From assembly GCA_036658435.1 (NCBI GenBank), contig JAVXEO010000007.1:1-50570 (forward strand): a stretch of DNA of 50,570 nt. Direction: 5' to 3'. Positions 16,706 to 25,973 of this stretch are shown one piece after another (the stretch's first letter is position 1; every line of letters starts with the position of its first letter). A program made the position numbers and the translations under genes. The notes beneath the pieces are model-generated. The model was not told where the DNA came from, did not search any database, and worked only from the letters and a program-made list of their open reading frames with translations. This DNA is from DIGJ01 sp036658435 (GTDB taxonomy: Bacteria; Bacillota; Clostridia; Lachnospirales; Lachnospiraceae).

Positions 16706-16747
16706 TATTGAAATATAAATAAAAAAGATTAGATATAGGAGGATATC

Positions 16748-18247
16748 ATGAGGGAAAAAAAGAAAGCTGCAAAACGTGGTGCCGGTATCTTGCTGCCGAT
16801 TTCCAGTTTGCCCTCCAACTATGGAATTGGAACCTTTGGAGAAGAAGCGTATCGCTTTGTAGACCAGCTGGAAGCAGCAAAACAGAAATATTGGCAGGTA
16901 CTTCCTGTTGGACCTACAAGTTATGGAGATAGCCCCTACCAGTCATTTTCTGCGTTTGCAGGAAATCCCTATTTTATTGATTTAGATCTATTAATAGAAG
17001 AGGGCCTTTTGACGCAGAAAGAAGTGGAAAGCTATAACTGGGGAACGCAGGAAGATAAAGTGGACTATGCCCTTATTTATGAAAGCCGTTTTAAAGTGCT
17101 TCACTGTGCTTTTGAAAAAAGCAACTACGAAGAAAAAGCGGAATATAAAGAATTTTGTAAAGACAATGAATTCTGGCTTCATGACTATAGCTTGTATATG
17201 TCAATCAAAACTCATTTTGATAATAAAGAATGGCTTTTATGGGAAGAAGGGATTCGTAATCATGAGCCAGAAGCCGTTAAAAGCTATGAAGAAAACCTAA
17301 AAGAAGACATTTGCTTTTGGAATTTCTGCCAGTTTAAGTTTAATGAGCAATGGTATCGATTAAAAACCTATGCCAATGAAAAAGGAATTAAGATTATTGG
17401 GGATATTCCCCTTTACGTTGCCATGGATAGTTCGGATGTGTGGGTACATGGAAGACTCTTCGAACTGGATGAAAGAAAAAATCCAATCCATATTGCCGGT
17501 GTGCCACCCGATTCTTTTTCTGCAACGGGGCAAAGATGGGGAAATCCACTCTATCGATGGGACGTAATGGAGGCGGAGAACTTTTCATGGTGGAGAGAAC
17601 GGATGCGGGCAAATGCAAAACTCTATGATGTTATTCGAATTGACCATTTCATTGGTGTGGTACGTTACTTTTCTATACCCAATAGCTGCCAGACAGCGGA
17701 AACGGGTGAGTACAAAGAAGGACCCGGAAGGAAGCTTACCAACGCAATTAAAGAGGCAATAGGAAACAGCGAAATTATAGCAGAAGACTTAGGGGTTGTA
17801 GTTCCAAGCGTGAGACGGCTGATGAAAAAAACCGGCTGGCCGGGCATGAAAATTTTGGAATTTGCATACGATGGGGGAATCGAAAATGATAACCTTCCCT
17901 TTAACTATACTACAACGAATTGTGTAGTATATGGGGGAACCCATGACAATGAAACCATGGCAAGTTTCTTTGGAAACCAGAATAAAACACAGTTAGAATA
18001 TGCCATGAACAATCTTCATGTTAAGAAAAAAACAGAGATACCGGATGCGATTATTCGGTCGGCTTATGAAAGTATTGCCCAGACGGCAATTTTTCAGCTC
18101 CAGGATATCTTAAAGCTAGACAATCAAGCGAGAATGAATTTTCCAGGAACCTTAGGGGGAAACTGGGAATGGAGAGTAAAAAAAGGAGAGTTTACCACGG
18201 AACATCAGGAAGAATTAAAAAAGTTAGTTGAGATTTACGGAAGATAG
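16748..18247 (+). CDS. malQ: 4-alpha-glucanotransferase (amylomaltase, GH77)
   Basis: The 499-residue enzyme transfers alpha-1,4-glucan segments between maltodextrins, providing chains for phosphorolysis. Family motifs appear in order: RGAGILLPISSLPS near the N-terminus, PVGPTSYGDSPYQ (about 56-68), GDIPLYVAMDSSDVW, VIRIDHFIG with the nucleophile Asp (near 300), EIIAEDLGVV with the acid/base Glu (near 343) and YGGTHDNET (near 396). The start has a textbook AGGAGG ribosome binding site. It lies 57 nt upstream of glycogen phosphorylase with no terminator between, forming a two-gene glycogen/maltodextrin degradation operon. Confidence 0.97.
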   Translation: MREKKKAAKRGAGILLPISSLPSNYGIGTFGEEAYRFVDQLEAAKQKYWQVLPVGPTSYGDSPYQSFSAFAGNPYFIDLDLLIEEGLLTQKEVESYNWGTQEDKVDYALIYESRFKVLHCAFEKSNYEEKAEYKEFCKDNEFWLHDYSLYMSIKTHFDNKEWLLWEEGIRNHEPEAVKSYEENLKEDICFWNFCQFKFNEQWYRLKTYANEKGIKIIGDIPLYVAMDSSDVWVHGRLFELDERKNPIHIAGVPPDSFSATGQRWGNPLYRWDVMEAENFSWWRERMRANAKLYDVIRIDHFIGVVRYFSIPNSCQTAETGEYKEGPGRKLTNAIKEAIGNSEIIAEDLGVVVPSVRRLMKKTGWPGMKILEFAYDGGIENDNLPFNYTTTNCVVYGGTHDNETMASFFGNQNKTQLEYAMNNLHVKKKTEIPDAIIRSAYESIAQTAIFQLQDILKLDNQARMNFPGTLGGNWEWRVKKGEFTTEHQEELKKLVEIYGR

Positions 18248-18304
18248 ATACATAAAAAAGGATCATTTTGCAGGTGCAAAAAAATGCACAGATAGGAGCG
18301 GGAT

Positions 18305-20638
18305 ATGAACAATTTCAAAACAGATGTAAGTGCTATTTTAAATTTTGATTATGGAAAGAATGTAAAAGATGCCACAACACTAGAACTTTATGAAGCGGTG
18401 TCAAAAGCAGCGATGCGCACCATGGGAACCAGCTGGGGATTGGAAGCAAAAGAAAAAAAGGTCTGCTATTTATCCGCAGAGTTTTTAATTGGACGCCTTG
18501 TATACAGCAATCTTTTGAATTTGGGATTATTAAATCAGTTTACCGAATTAATGAGTGAAAACGGAAAGGACATTCGTGTATTTGAAGATATAGAAGATGC
18601 AGCCCTTGGAAATGGGGGGCTTGGACGGTTGGCAGCCTGCTTTTTAGATTCCGGTGCAAGCATAGGTGTCCCGTTGAATGGATATGGGCTTCGCTATAAA
18701 TTCGGTTTATTTAAACAGTATTTTGAAAATGGGTTCCAGATGGAAGAAGCGGATGATTGGATGAAGTGCGGTGACCCCTGGTCCGTAAGAAAAGAAGAAG
18801 AGAAGATAAAGATTACGTTCAAGAACCAGTCCGTTTATGCAGTTCCTTATGATACACCGGTTATTGGTTATGGAGCACAGACCATTAATACCCTGCGTCT
18901 ATGGCAGGCAGAACCTCTGGAAAACTTCAACTTTGAACTATTTAACAACCAAAAATATGACCAGGCAGTAAAAGCCAGGAATGAGGCAGAAGCTATCGTG
19001 AGTGTACTGTATCCCAATGACAGTACCGATGAGGGGAAGAAACTTCGCCTAAAGCAGCAGTACTTTTTCTCCAGTGCTTCCCTGCAGGATATTATTCGCA
19101 AATATAAGGCAGCGTATCGTGATGATTTTGCCGGATTTTCAAAAGAGTATGCCATTCAATTAAACGATACCCACCCGGTAGTGGCAATTCCAGAACTGAT
19201 CCGTTTACTTATGGAAGAGGAAGGCATGAAATTTGCAAAAGCCTTCAAGATTGCAAGAGAAACCTTTGCGTATACCAACCATACCGTTATGGCAGAAGCT
19301 CTGGAAAAATGGAGCGTAAAATTATTTAAGGCAGTTATTCCTAACGTATATAAATATGTAGTGATGATTCAAAAGGCACTGTTAAAAGAACTGGAAACTT
19401 TTGGCGTAAAGGAAGAGGAAAGAAAGGCTTATTTTATTATAGAAGATGGATTGATTCATATGGCGAGACTGGCTATTTTTGCAAGTCATTCTACCAATGG
19501 AGTAGCTGAAATTCACACGGAAATATTAAAAAAGGATGTCTTAAAAGAATGGTATGCTCTTTATCCGGAACGCTTTAACAATAAAACAAATGGGATTACG
19601 CAGCGTAGATGGCTGGCTCTTGCCAACATGGAGTTATCAGGATTTATTACCGATAAAATTGGAAACGCATGGATTACGGATTTAGATAAGCTTAAGGAAT
19701 TGGAAAAATTTGCGTCAGATGAGAGTGTAATGAAGGACTTTGATGCAATTAAAAAAATTAAGAAGCAGCAGCTTGCAGAATATATTGAGAAAAAAGAAGG
19801 AATTACCATTGATCCGGAATTTATTTTTGATATTCAGGTTAAAAGACTTCATGAGTATAAACGTCAGCTTTTAAATGCATTTTCAATTTTGGATATTTAT
19901 TATGGATTAAAGGATGGAAGAATAAAGGATTTCACACCAACTTGTTTTATTTTTGGAGCTAAGGCAGCACCGGGATACTTCCGTGCCAAAGGAATTATAA
20001 AATATATCAATGAAATTGGAAAGATGATTGCAGAGGATTCCCAAGTGAATGACAAGCTTCAAGTAGTTTTTGTATCCAATTATAATGTTTCCTATGCAGA
20101 GAAAATTACGCCGGCAGCGGATGTATCGGAGCAGATTTCCACGGCAGGAACTGAAGCAAGCGGAACCGGTAATATGAAGTTTATGCTAAATGGAGCCGTG
20201 ACACTTGGAACTTATGATGGTGCAAATGTAGAAATTGTAGAGCAGGCAGGAGAAGAAAATAACTATATCTTTGGAGCAAGGGTGGAAGAACTTGAGAAGA
20301 TAAAAGAAACTTATGATCCAAAGAAGTTATATGAGGAGAATCCAAGAATTAAAAAGGTGGTAGACACCTTAATAGATGGAACCTTTGACGATGAAGGAAC
20401 CGGCATGTTTAAGGAACTCTTTACGTCCATCTTGGAGGGAGCAACCTGGCACCAACCGGATCACTATTATTTACTCCTTGATCTTATTCCTTACTGCGAC
20501 GCAAAAATGCAAAGCAATCAAGATTATAAGGACCGAATGTCCTTCCGTAGAAAATGTTTTATGAATACGGTGAATGCGGGAAAATTCTCCAGCGATAGAA
20601 CCATTCGAGATTACAGAAAAGAAATTTGGAATGCTTAG
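18305..20638 (+). CDS. glgP: Glycogen/alpha-glucan phosphorylase
   Basis: The 777-residue, PLP-dependent GT35 enzyme releases glucose 1-phosphate from alpha-1,4-glucan ends. The PLP-lysine motif EASGTGNMKFMLNG is intact, with Lys625 the expected Schiff-base residue. Other family signatures include NGGLGRLAACFLDS (near 100), GYGLRYKFGLFKQ, LNDTHPV (near 286) and the NGITQRRW segment. Length is slightly below the ~800 of typical phosphorylases, with a short N-terminus lacking the eukaryotic regulatory extension. Ribosome binding site AGGAG. It is second in the operon with malQ and ends in a terminator shared with convergent pckA. Confidence 0.97.
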   Translation: MNNFKTDVSAILNFDYGKNVKDATTLELYEAVSKAAMRTMGTSWGLEAKEKKVCYLSAEFLIGRLVYSNLLNLGLLNQFTELMSENGKDIRVFEDIEDAALGNGGLGRLAACFLDSGASIGVPLNGYGLRYKFGLFKQYFENGFQMEEADDWMKCGDPWSVRKEEEKIKITFKNQSVYAVPYDTPVIGYGAQTINTLRLWQAEPLENFNFELFNNQKYDQAVKARNEAEAIVSVLYPNDSTDEGKKLRLKQQYFFSSASLQDIIRKYKAAYRDDFAGFSKEYAIQLNDTHPVVAIPELIRLLMEEEGMKFAKAFKIARETFAYTNHTVMAEALEKWSVKLFKAVIPNVYKYVVMIQKALLKELETFGVKEEERKAYFIIEDGLIHMARLAIFASHSTNGVAEIHTEILKKDVLKEWYALYPERFNNKTNGITQRRWLALANMELSGFITDKIGNAWITDLDKLKELEKFASDESVMKDFDAIKKIKKQQLAEYIEKKEGITIDPEFIFDIQVKRLHEYKRQLLNAFSILDIYYGLKDGRIKDFTPTCFIFGAKAAPGYFRAKGIIKYINEIGKMIAEDSQVNDKLQVVFVSNYNVSYAEKITPAADVSEQISTAGTEASGTGNMKFMLNGAVTLGTYDGANVEIVEQAGEENNYIFGARVEELEKIKETYDPKKLYEENPRIKKVVDTLIDGTFDDEGTGMFKELFTSILEGATWHQPDHYYLLLDLIPYCDAKMQSNQDYKDRMSFRRKCFMNTVNAGKFSSDRTIRDYRKEIWNA

Positions 20639-20688
20639 TTTAAAAAAAAGAAAGAAATAAATAGTAGAAGTGAAAAAGATTCTCGTAA

Positions 20689-20719
20689 AAAAAAGGATTC
20701 CGAATGGGAATCCTTTTTT
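20689..20719. terminator. Bidirectional terminator between glgP and pckA
   Basis: Stem of A-run plus GGATTCC with GGAATCC plus T-run (20689-20701 / 20707-20719), and T-rich on both strands. It should stop transcripts from both converging genes. Confidence 0.85.
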
Positions 20720-20744
20720 GCGCGGGAATTGCTTTGGGTAACAA

Positions 20745-22436
20745 TTAATTCAATTCATCTACAACTTTTTGAATGGCAGCTAAAGCATCAGCAGGAAGTT
20801 TATCATATCCGCCTTTTGCTTCGTCCATGGATTTAACAAAAGCTAATCTATCGTTCATACGAGCTTTTAATTGGTCTACATAAGAAGCATCGTTCATGTC
20901 TGGAACAAATCCTTCCCAATCCATGATTTCAATATCGGAGAAAGGTCCCCACTGTTTAAACTGTGCTTTGCCTTCTACGATGGTTTCAAGAATTCCTAAT
21001 GTATCTTTAGGCTGTACTTTTTTGCCCATGAAATCACCGGTATTAACAATATAACAATCTACATTCTTATCACCAACCAGCTTTTTGAATTTTTCAAAGT
21101 CATTTGCCAATGGATAAGTTCTAAATGGGTTAGCATAAGGTACAACAACCAATGCATTTGGATCAATGCCTGGGGCAAGTCTTTCTGCAGAGGATCTCTT
21201 TGTAGCAAGAGTAGCACCCATAACAGAAGCCAAAGAAGAACCTTTAAGTTTAACAATAGGTGGGATGGTAGGGTCTTTCATAATCCAGAAAATAGCATCT
21301 ACTGGTTCATCAATCTTATCTACGCGGTTAGGAGACCATAATTTGGACTTGATAGCACGTCCATTACCATTACGAATGTCTTCTGTAACCAACTGAAGCT
21401 TGCCATCTTCATCCAGAGTAGCAGAGCAGTTTTGTGCAGTCAGTAAATATTTGTTATCTGGGCATCCGGTTGGATAATCCTGTGTCTTATCAAAATAAGT
21501 AGGCTCCAATGCTACAGATGCGCAAGTGTCTGTATTGATAACAAAAGCATCATCGTGAAGAACGGTAACATCATATTTTCCACCATGTTTTGCATGCGTT
21601 AAAGTAGACTTTCCGGATCCGGATAAACCGAATACTGAAGCAACATACTTAGAACCATCTGCTAAGGTATATTTTTTCTGACCACCGTGGCAGGAAGCAT
21701 AACCATTACGGTTTGCAATTGCCCAAGCCATAGTAAGAGTTCCTTTTTTATGTTCTCCAAAGTATCTCATACCAAGGATAGCAGCACAGTTTTGCTCTGT
21801 GTTAAAATAGCATAAACATTTTGGATCACTTAAGCAGGAAAGATTAACACCTGGACGGTCGGAACCATTCCACTGAGGATCAGAGAAAATATAAACATCC
21901 GCTTCTTTTCCGTCTCCAACGGCTTTTGATTTTTTATACATCTTTACATATTCATCCGATAAATACTGGAAGTTTAACATCCAGGAATACATAACATTCT
22001 CTTCGCCTTCTGGGATTAAGAGATGAGCCTTTACCATAAATTCAGGATCAAGACCAACGTATACTTCTGCATGATACATCATTTTCCAGCGTGTTTCATA
22101 TACCGCATCCATAACAACTTTATCAAGTGCTTCACAATCAACTCCTGGTTCGCCTGCAATTCTTCTTGCTGCAGCATAACGTCCTGTAATAGCACCATCA
22201 TTGAATAAAAGAACCTTTGCATCGCTGTCCAGACCGAACTCTTCACCTCTGTATACAGGCATATCGGTAACGACAGTTCCTGGAGAGTTCTTCGCTAAAT
22301 CGTAAGCTTCTTTTAAAGTAGTTACTTTTACTACATTGTTTCCGTAGAAAGCAGCTTCAATAATAGAACGAGTTTTTGAGAAACCTGTTTTTCCGGCCCC
22401 AATTTCAGAAATTGGGTAATAAGCTTTTGTTGACAT
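20745..22436 (-). CDS. pckA: Phosphoenolpyruvate carboxykinase (ATP)
   Basis: I start at the ATG at 22436 (AGGAGGATTATT upstream), giving 563 residues; an in-frame ATG 14 codons earlier lacks a ribosome binding site. The enzyme interconverts oxaloacetate plus ATP with PEP, CO2 and ADP. The P-loop GLSGSGKST is at 270-278. HDDAFVINTDTCASVALEPTYFD and the RSSAE substrate region mark the ATP-type family. In many rumen and gut anaerobes this enzyme runs in the carboxylating, ATP-yielding direction, while elsewhere it is gluconeogenic; the sequence does not decide. A cre-like site at the transcription start suggests catabolite control. Confidence 0.96.
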   Translation of the reverse strand: MSTKAYYPISEIGAGKTGFSKTRSIIEAAFYGNNVVKVTTLKEAYDLAKNSPGTVVTDMPVYRGEEFGLDSDAKVLLFNDGAITGRYAAARRIAGEPGVDCEALDKVVMDAVYETRWKMMYHAEVYVGLDPEFMVKAHLLIPEGEENVMYSWMLNFQYLSDEYVKMYKKSKAVGDGKEADVYIFSDPQWNGSDRPGVNLSCLSDPKCLCYFNTEQNCAAILGMRYFGEHKKGTLTMAWAIANRNGYASCHGGQKKYTLADGSKYVASVFGLSGSGKSTLTHAKHGGKYDVTVLHDDAFVINTDTCASVALEPTYFDKTQDYPTGCPDNKYLLTAQNCSATLDEDGKLQLVTEDIRNGNGRAIKSKLWSPNRVDKIDEPVDAIFWIMKDPTIPPIVKLKGSSLASVMGATLATKRSSAERLAPGIDPNALVVVPYANPFRTYPLANDFEKFKKLVGDKNVDCYIVNTGDFMGKKVQPKDTLGILETIVEGKAQFKQWGPFSDIEIMDWEGFVPDMNDASYVDQLKARMNDRLAFVKSMDEAKGGYDKLPADALAAIQKVVDELN

Positions 22437-22466
22437 AATAATCCTCCTATGATTTCTTATATTAGG

Positions 22467-22499
22467 TTTGTTCTGCAAAATGAAAAGTTACAGAACAAA
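22467..22499 (-). promoter_or_regulatory. Hairpin in the pckA 5' untranslated region
   Basis: Perfect 9-bp stem TTTGTTCTG/CAGAACAAA around a 15-nt loop, 31 nt upstream of the pckA start codon, inside an untranslated leader of about 117 nt. There is no U-tract, so it is not a terminator. It may be an mRNA-stabilising element or a protein operator. Confidence 0.4.
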
Positions 22500-22539
22500 T
22501 AGTACAAACATGGTTAAATACATAACTAGGTCAACTAAT

Positions 22540-22553
22540 TAAAAACGTTTTCC
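22540..22553. promoter_or_regulatory. cre-like catabolite control site of pckA
   Basis: On the minus strand GGAAAACGTTTTTA, matching 12 of 14 positions of the CcpA consensus TGWAANCGNTNWCA, including the central CG and the perfect AAAACGTTTT core. It begins at the predicted transcription start, a repressing position. Confidence 0.6.
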
Positions 22554-22559
22554 ACCATA

Positions 22560-22588
22560 AGTATAATCTTAGAAATGTCAAATGTCAA
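22560..22588 (-). promoter_or_regulatory. pckA promoter
   Basis: On the minus strand TTGACA (22583-22588), 17-nt spacer, TATACT (22560-22565). A second TTGACA 7 nt further downstream is at the wrong spacing. Confidence 0.78.
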
Positions 22589-22610
22589 TTAAAAAGTTTG
22601 CACTTTTCTG

Positions 22611-24350
22611 CTAAAAAAGTTCACGATTTGCATACTTTTCAATGACGTTAAAAGGAGCAGGACCAAAGCGTAAAAAGTATTCTCGAAAGGTCTTTAGGTC
22701 AAAGTTTTTCTTTAGCTTTTTCTCGGCAGTTTTTTGAAGTTCCATAATTTCTACATATCCGCCGGCATATTTTAAATAATTTCCGGGTTCTTGTATCATG
22801 GCGCTATAAATAGAAGTGGCAGACGCCTCATCGCGAATACCAAATTTTTTAAGGTATTTTTTGGTATCTTCATAGGACCAGCCATAGTAATTAACCCCAA
22901 GGTCAATATCTCCATAGATACAAATGGTAGCCGCCTGGTTAGCCTTTAGCAATGCAGCCGTGGAGGAATCCAAACCGGCACGTTCATAGCTGTCAAATTC
23001 CGCATAAGAAGCCCAGCCCTCGGAATAACCGGAGAAATTCAACAAGCTCCGAATGGGATAGGTATGAACTTCATTAAAAAAAATGGTTTGATATAAGTGT
23101 CCGGGGTATCCTTCGTGAGCTAAGGTTGTAAAAATATCAGATAAATCATAGGCGTCATAGGGATTAATATAAATGGAATTTTCAGTATAATGATCCAAGG
23201 GAGGACTTAAGTAAAAAGCAGGACTTAGATATTCTTCTAAAGAAGGATGTACATACTTTATTTGGTAATGGACAGAATTCAATGGAGGATAGGCGTCGCT
23301 GATATTTTTTTCCAGGTAGGAAAGAATTTGATCAGGGTCGGTTAGTGGAAACGTAACCTTCTTTATTTTCTCTAAAATAGTGGGGTCTTCTTTGGCGATT
23401 TTTTGAATTTCAAGAATGTTTTCATCAATATTTTTTTCCAAAAGTTTTCGCATTTCAGGAATGGTTCGAGAGGAACCGGTATAATACTGAACAAGATAGG
23501 TATAGTAGTTCTTTCCCTCAGGAAAATGGGAAAGGCCCTCTTCATTGATTCCACTGCCTTTTAAACCGCGAAGCCCTTTTATTAAAGACACATAGGCAGG
23601 GATTACCTGGGTTTCCACCTGCTTTTTATTTTTCTTTTTTAGTACGGCCTTTTCTTTTTTAGAAAGCCAGTCAATGGAATCCAAACGGTCATTGAAGACC
23701 TCGATTAAGGCATTGTCCTTTTGGGAATCAATAAAAAGAGAACATTGGTTAATAATCTGGTCCGCCGTATGGTCACTCATAAATAAACCATTCTTTGCTT
23801 TCTCCTTTTCAAAGACAATAATTTCCTCAAAATAGTCATCTACACAGGAAAGTAAGGACAGATAATCAGAAAAGTCATCTTTATCTGTAAAGTTATATTC
23901 GGATAAAAGAATCGGCAATTGTGCCTGAATCCCGGTATTTGGACCAAGCGTCTCGGAATAAAGCAGCAGATCCTCATCGATAAGACATAAATTAAAGTAT
24001 TGATCTAGAACGTCATAGGTTTTTTGCTGTTCAAAAGTCAGCTTTCTATATGGAAAGCCGTGAAGCCTATTTTTATAGTTTTCGAGAATTGCCTGATACT
24101 CTTTCATATAAGAAAGGGAATATTCACCTAAGGTGGGCGTGTAACTGGTAATTCCATATTTTTCCGGTTCACAAAGGGTGTAATTTAAAGTAATGCTATC
24201 AGACTGTACTTCATTTACGAACATTTCATTTAGAAAAGAATCAAAGTCCTCATTTGCAGTTGTGGAAGAAGACGGATTACAAGAACATAAAAAAATAGAA
24301 ATAAAAAAAATGAAGGAATAAAGAATGTTGTATTTTTTGAAAAAACGCAA
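22611..24350 (-). CDS. DUF885 family lipoprotein, putative metallopeptidase
   Basis: The 579-residue protein starts at a TTG codon preceded by GGGGGG at good spacing. The N-terminus has basic residues, a hydrophobic stretch and the lipobox-like LCSC, so Cys23 would be lipidated and the protein anchored outside the membrane. The DUF885 hallmark HEGYPGHLYQ occurs near residue 410, followed by GYSEGWASYAE near 450. This HExxxH-like pattern resembles zinc peptidase helices, and the family is often treated as peptidase-like, but activity is unproven for most members. It is downstream of no gene on its strand and convergent to none. The pckA promoter starts 20 nt beyond its 3' end. Confidence 0.85.
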   Translation of the reverse strand: MRFFKKYNILYSFIFFISIFLCSCNPSSSTTANEDFDSFLNEMFVNEVQSDSITLNYTLCEPEKYGITSYTPTLGEYSLSYMKEYQAILENYKNRLHGFPYRKLTFEQQKTYDVLDQYFNLCLIDEDLLLYSETLGPNTGIQAQLPILLSEYNFTDKDDFSDYLSLLSCVDDYFEEIIVFEKEKAKNGLFMSDHTADQIINQCSLFIDSQKDNALIEVFNDRLDSIDWLSKKEKAVLKKKNKKQVETQVIPAYVSLIKGLRGLKGSGINEEGLSHFPEGKNYYTYLVQYYTGSSRTIPEMRKLLEKNIDENILEIQKIAKEDPTILEKIKKVTFPLTDPDQILSYLEKNISDAYPPLNSVHYQIKYVHPSLEEYLSPAFYLSPPLDHYTENSIYINPYDAYDLSDIFTTLAHEGYPGHLYQTIFFNEVHTYPIRSLLNFSGYSEGWASYAEFDSYERAGLDSSTAALLKANQAATICIYGDIDLGVNYYGWSYEDTKKYLKKFGIRDEASATSIYSAMIQEPGNYLKYAGGYVEIMELQKTAEKKLKKNFDLKTFREYFLRFGPAPFNVIEKYANRELF

Positions 24351-24537
24351 AATATGCCCCCCTTAAAAAATTTAATTTATAGTTACATACTATACCATAG
24401 TTGCTCTTTATATGTAAAAATTAAAAATAGACGTATATTTTCCCCCATAGATTGGCATATTAAATAAGACAGGAAATGGAAAAGAAAAACGCGGTATACT
24501 TTTTAACTGCGCCGCAAAGCGGCAGATTGGAGTCATT

Positions 24538-24978
24538 ATGTTATTAACCCAAAAAGAGACCATGCTATTAAAGGATTTAAAAGCACAGGAAGAACTTTGT
24601 ATAAAAAAATATGCGAAGTATTCAGCAGGTGCTTGTGATGGAGAACTAAAAAATTTATTTTCACAAATTGGAAAAACAGAACAGCAGCATTTTAACACAG
24701 TAAGTCAAATTCTAGGCGAAAACACGGGACAAAACAAGTCTGGGGACTGCGCCTGTAAGGAGGCTGCTGCAACCGTAGGGGAGCAAGAGGACAAGTATTT
24801 ATGTGAAGACGCTCTTGCATCAGAAAAACTGGTATCTTCCGTATATAACACATCTATTTTTGAATTTAAAGAGGTCAGTGTTCGAGAGGCATTAAACCAT
24901 ATACAAAAAGAAGAACAGCAGCATGGGGAACAAATTTACAGCTATATGGCAGCACATGGCATGTATGCCACAAACTAA
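24538..24978 (+). CDS. Ferritin-like spore coat protein (CotF domain)
   Basis: A 146-residue helical protein with two helix pairs typical of the coat F / ferritin-like fold. The first pair holds LLKDLKAQEELCIKKYAKYS and the Glu-Gln-Gln-His motif TEQQHFN. The second repeats this as ALASEKLVSSVYN and EEQQHGEQI. The two halves align with each other around EQQH, as in ferritin-like proteins. The linker contains a CAC triplet. Coat F proteins form part of the endospore coat of Firmicutes, implying that the organism sporulates or descends from sporulators. GGAG lies 7 nt before the ATG. A GC-rich imperfect hairpin (CTGCGCCGC/GCGGCAG) precedes it. Confidence 0.78.
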   Translation: MLLTQKETMLLKDLKAQEELCIKKYAKYSAGACDGELKNLFSQIGKTEQQHFNTVSQILGENTGQNKSGDCACKEAAATVGEQEDKYLCEDALASEKLVSSVYNTSIFEFKEVSVREALNHIQKEEQQHGEQIYSYMAAHGMYATN

Positions 24979-24980
24979 AT

Positions 24981-25973
24981 TTAAAACTGAAAGATCGTAT
25001 CAAAGGTACGCAGAGTTTTAAAGTTACCTTTTGCCGTCAGGGAGCCAGACATGAAGGCTCTCTGGAAAGTCATATGGGAATTTATAATAGAGCACAGGGT
25101 TTCATGAGAAGTTTTTGCAACCACATCGGCATCTTCTTTTTGCCCATAATAGCATTTCAAAGAATCTCCATGAATCTCTATAACCAGGGTTTTACCCGTA
25201 TCTTCTATAAAAATAGCATAAGAAGCATTGAAATTATCGATGGGATGAAACCCCGATTTTAAATTGGATATAAATTCTTGTCCTTGGTCTTCATCTGAAG
25301 TTCCCAACATTTCCTTAAAAATTTGTGTTAATTCTTCAATGTCTTCTTTTTGTTTTTTTACATAGGAGTCATCGGAAACATACATGGAAAGCTGTTCACT
25401 TTCTTGTGGAGTAAGCTCAATGGCATTGGTACATAGAATATTTTGCTTGACTGCATTTGTACTGGAAGGAAAGGTCTTAATTTTTTGGTTAATGCTTCGA
25501 TATAAAACTTCAGCCTTTTTTTCAATAAGCAGGGTATATTCCGGATTAGTTTCAAAATCAACATGATTGTCTACATAGGCACATAAACCATTTAAAGGAA
25601 TGCCCCCTAACATTTCCCAAGCCTTTATTAAGGTGAATTCGGCATCCCGTTCTCCATAGGTAGAAGCTAATACAACGGGAAGCATATATACACGCTTTAG
25701 ATTTTCTTTGTCGGCATAAAGCCAGCAAGAATCCAAAAATTGCTGCATGAGACCTCCAATACCCATCCATTCCACATTTGTGGCAAGAATAATACCGTCA
25801 CATTCTTTCAGGGTTCGGGTTAAGGTGGAAATGCCTTGTTTATCCTCATAAAGGTTATACCGATTTACTTCTACACGTAAATCCTTTAAAACTTCTGTCA
25901 TTTTATTCATAACATAGATGGTTGGATCTTCAATCAAACCACGTCCACCGTAATATATATTAATTCTCATCAT
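24981..25973 (-). CDS. Flavodoxin-fold NAD(P)H/FMN reductase fused to an SCP2 sterol-carrier domain
   Basis: The 330-residue cytoplasmic protein has two parts. Residues ~1-170 have a flavodoxin-like fold (INIYYGGRG start, DGIILATNVEWMGIGGLMQQFLDSCW, GYA-like ASTYGERDAEF), as in NADPH-dependent FMN reductases. Residues ~230-330 look like an SCP2 lipid-binding domain (TLVIEIHGDSLKCYYGQKE, then MTFQRAFMSGSLTAKGNFK). The combination suggests a flavin reductase acting on a hydrophobic or membrane-bound molecule, which is inference. It starts inside the end of the rhomboid gene (14-nt overlap) with GGAGGG upstream, so the two are translationally coupled. Two adjacent ATGs make the exact start uncertain by one residue. 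Confidence 0.75.
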   Translation of the reverse strand: MMRINIYYGGRGLIEDPTIYVMNKMTEVLKDLRVEVNRYNLYEDKQGISTLTRTLKECDGIILATNVEWMGIGGLMQQFLDSCWLYADKENLKRVYMLPVVLASTYGERDAEFTLIKAWEMLGGIPLNGLCAYVDNHVDFETNPEYTLLIEKKAEVLYRSINQKIKTFPSSTNAVKQNILCTNAIELTPQESEQLSMYVSDDSYVKKQKEDIEELTQIFKEMLGTSDEDQGQEFISNLKSGFHPIDNFNASYAIFIEDTGKTLVIEIHGDSLKCYYGQKEDADVVAKTSHETLCSIINSHMTFQRAFMSGSLTAKGNFKTLRTFDTIFQF

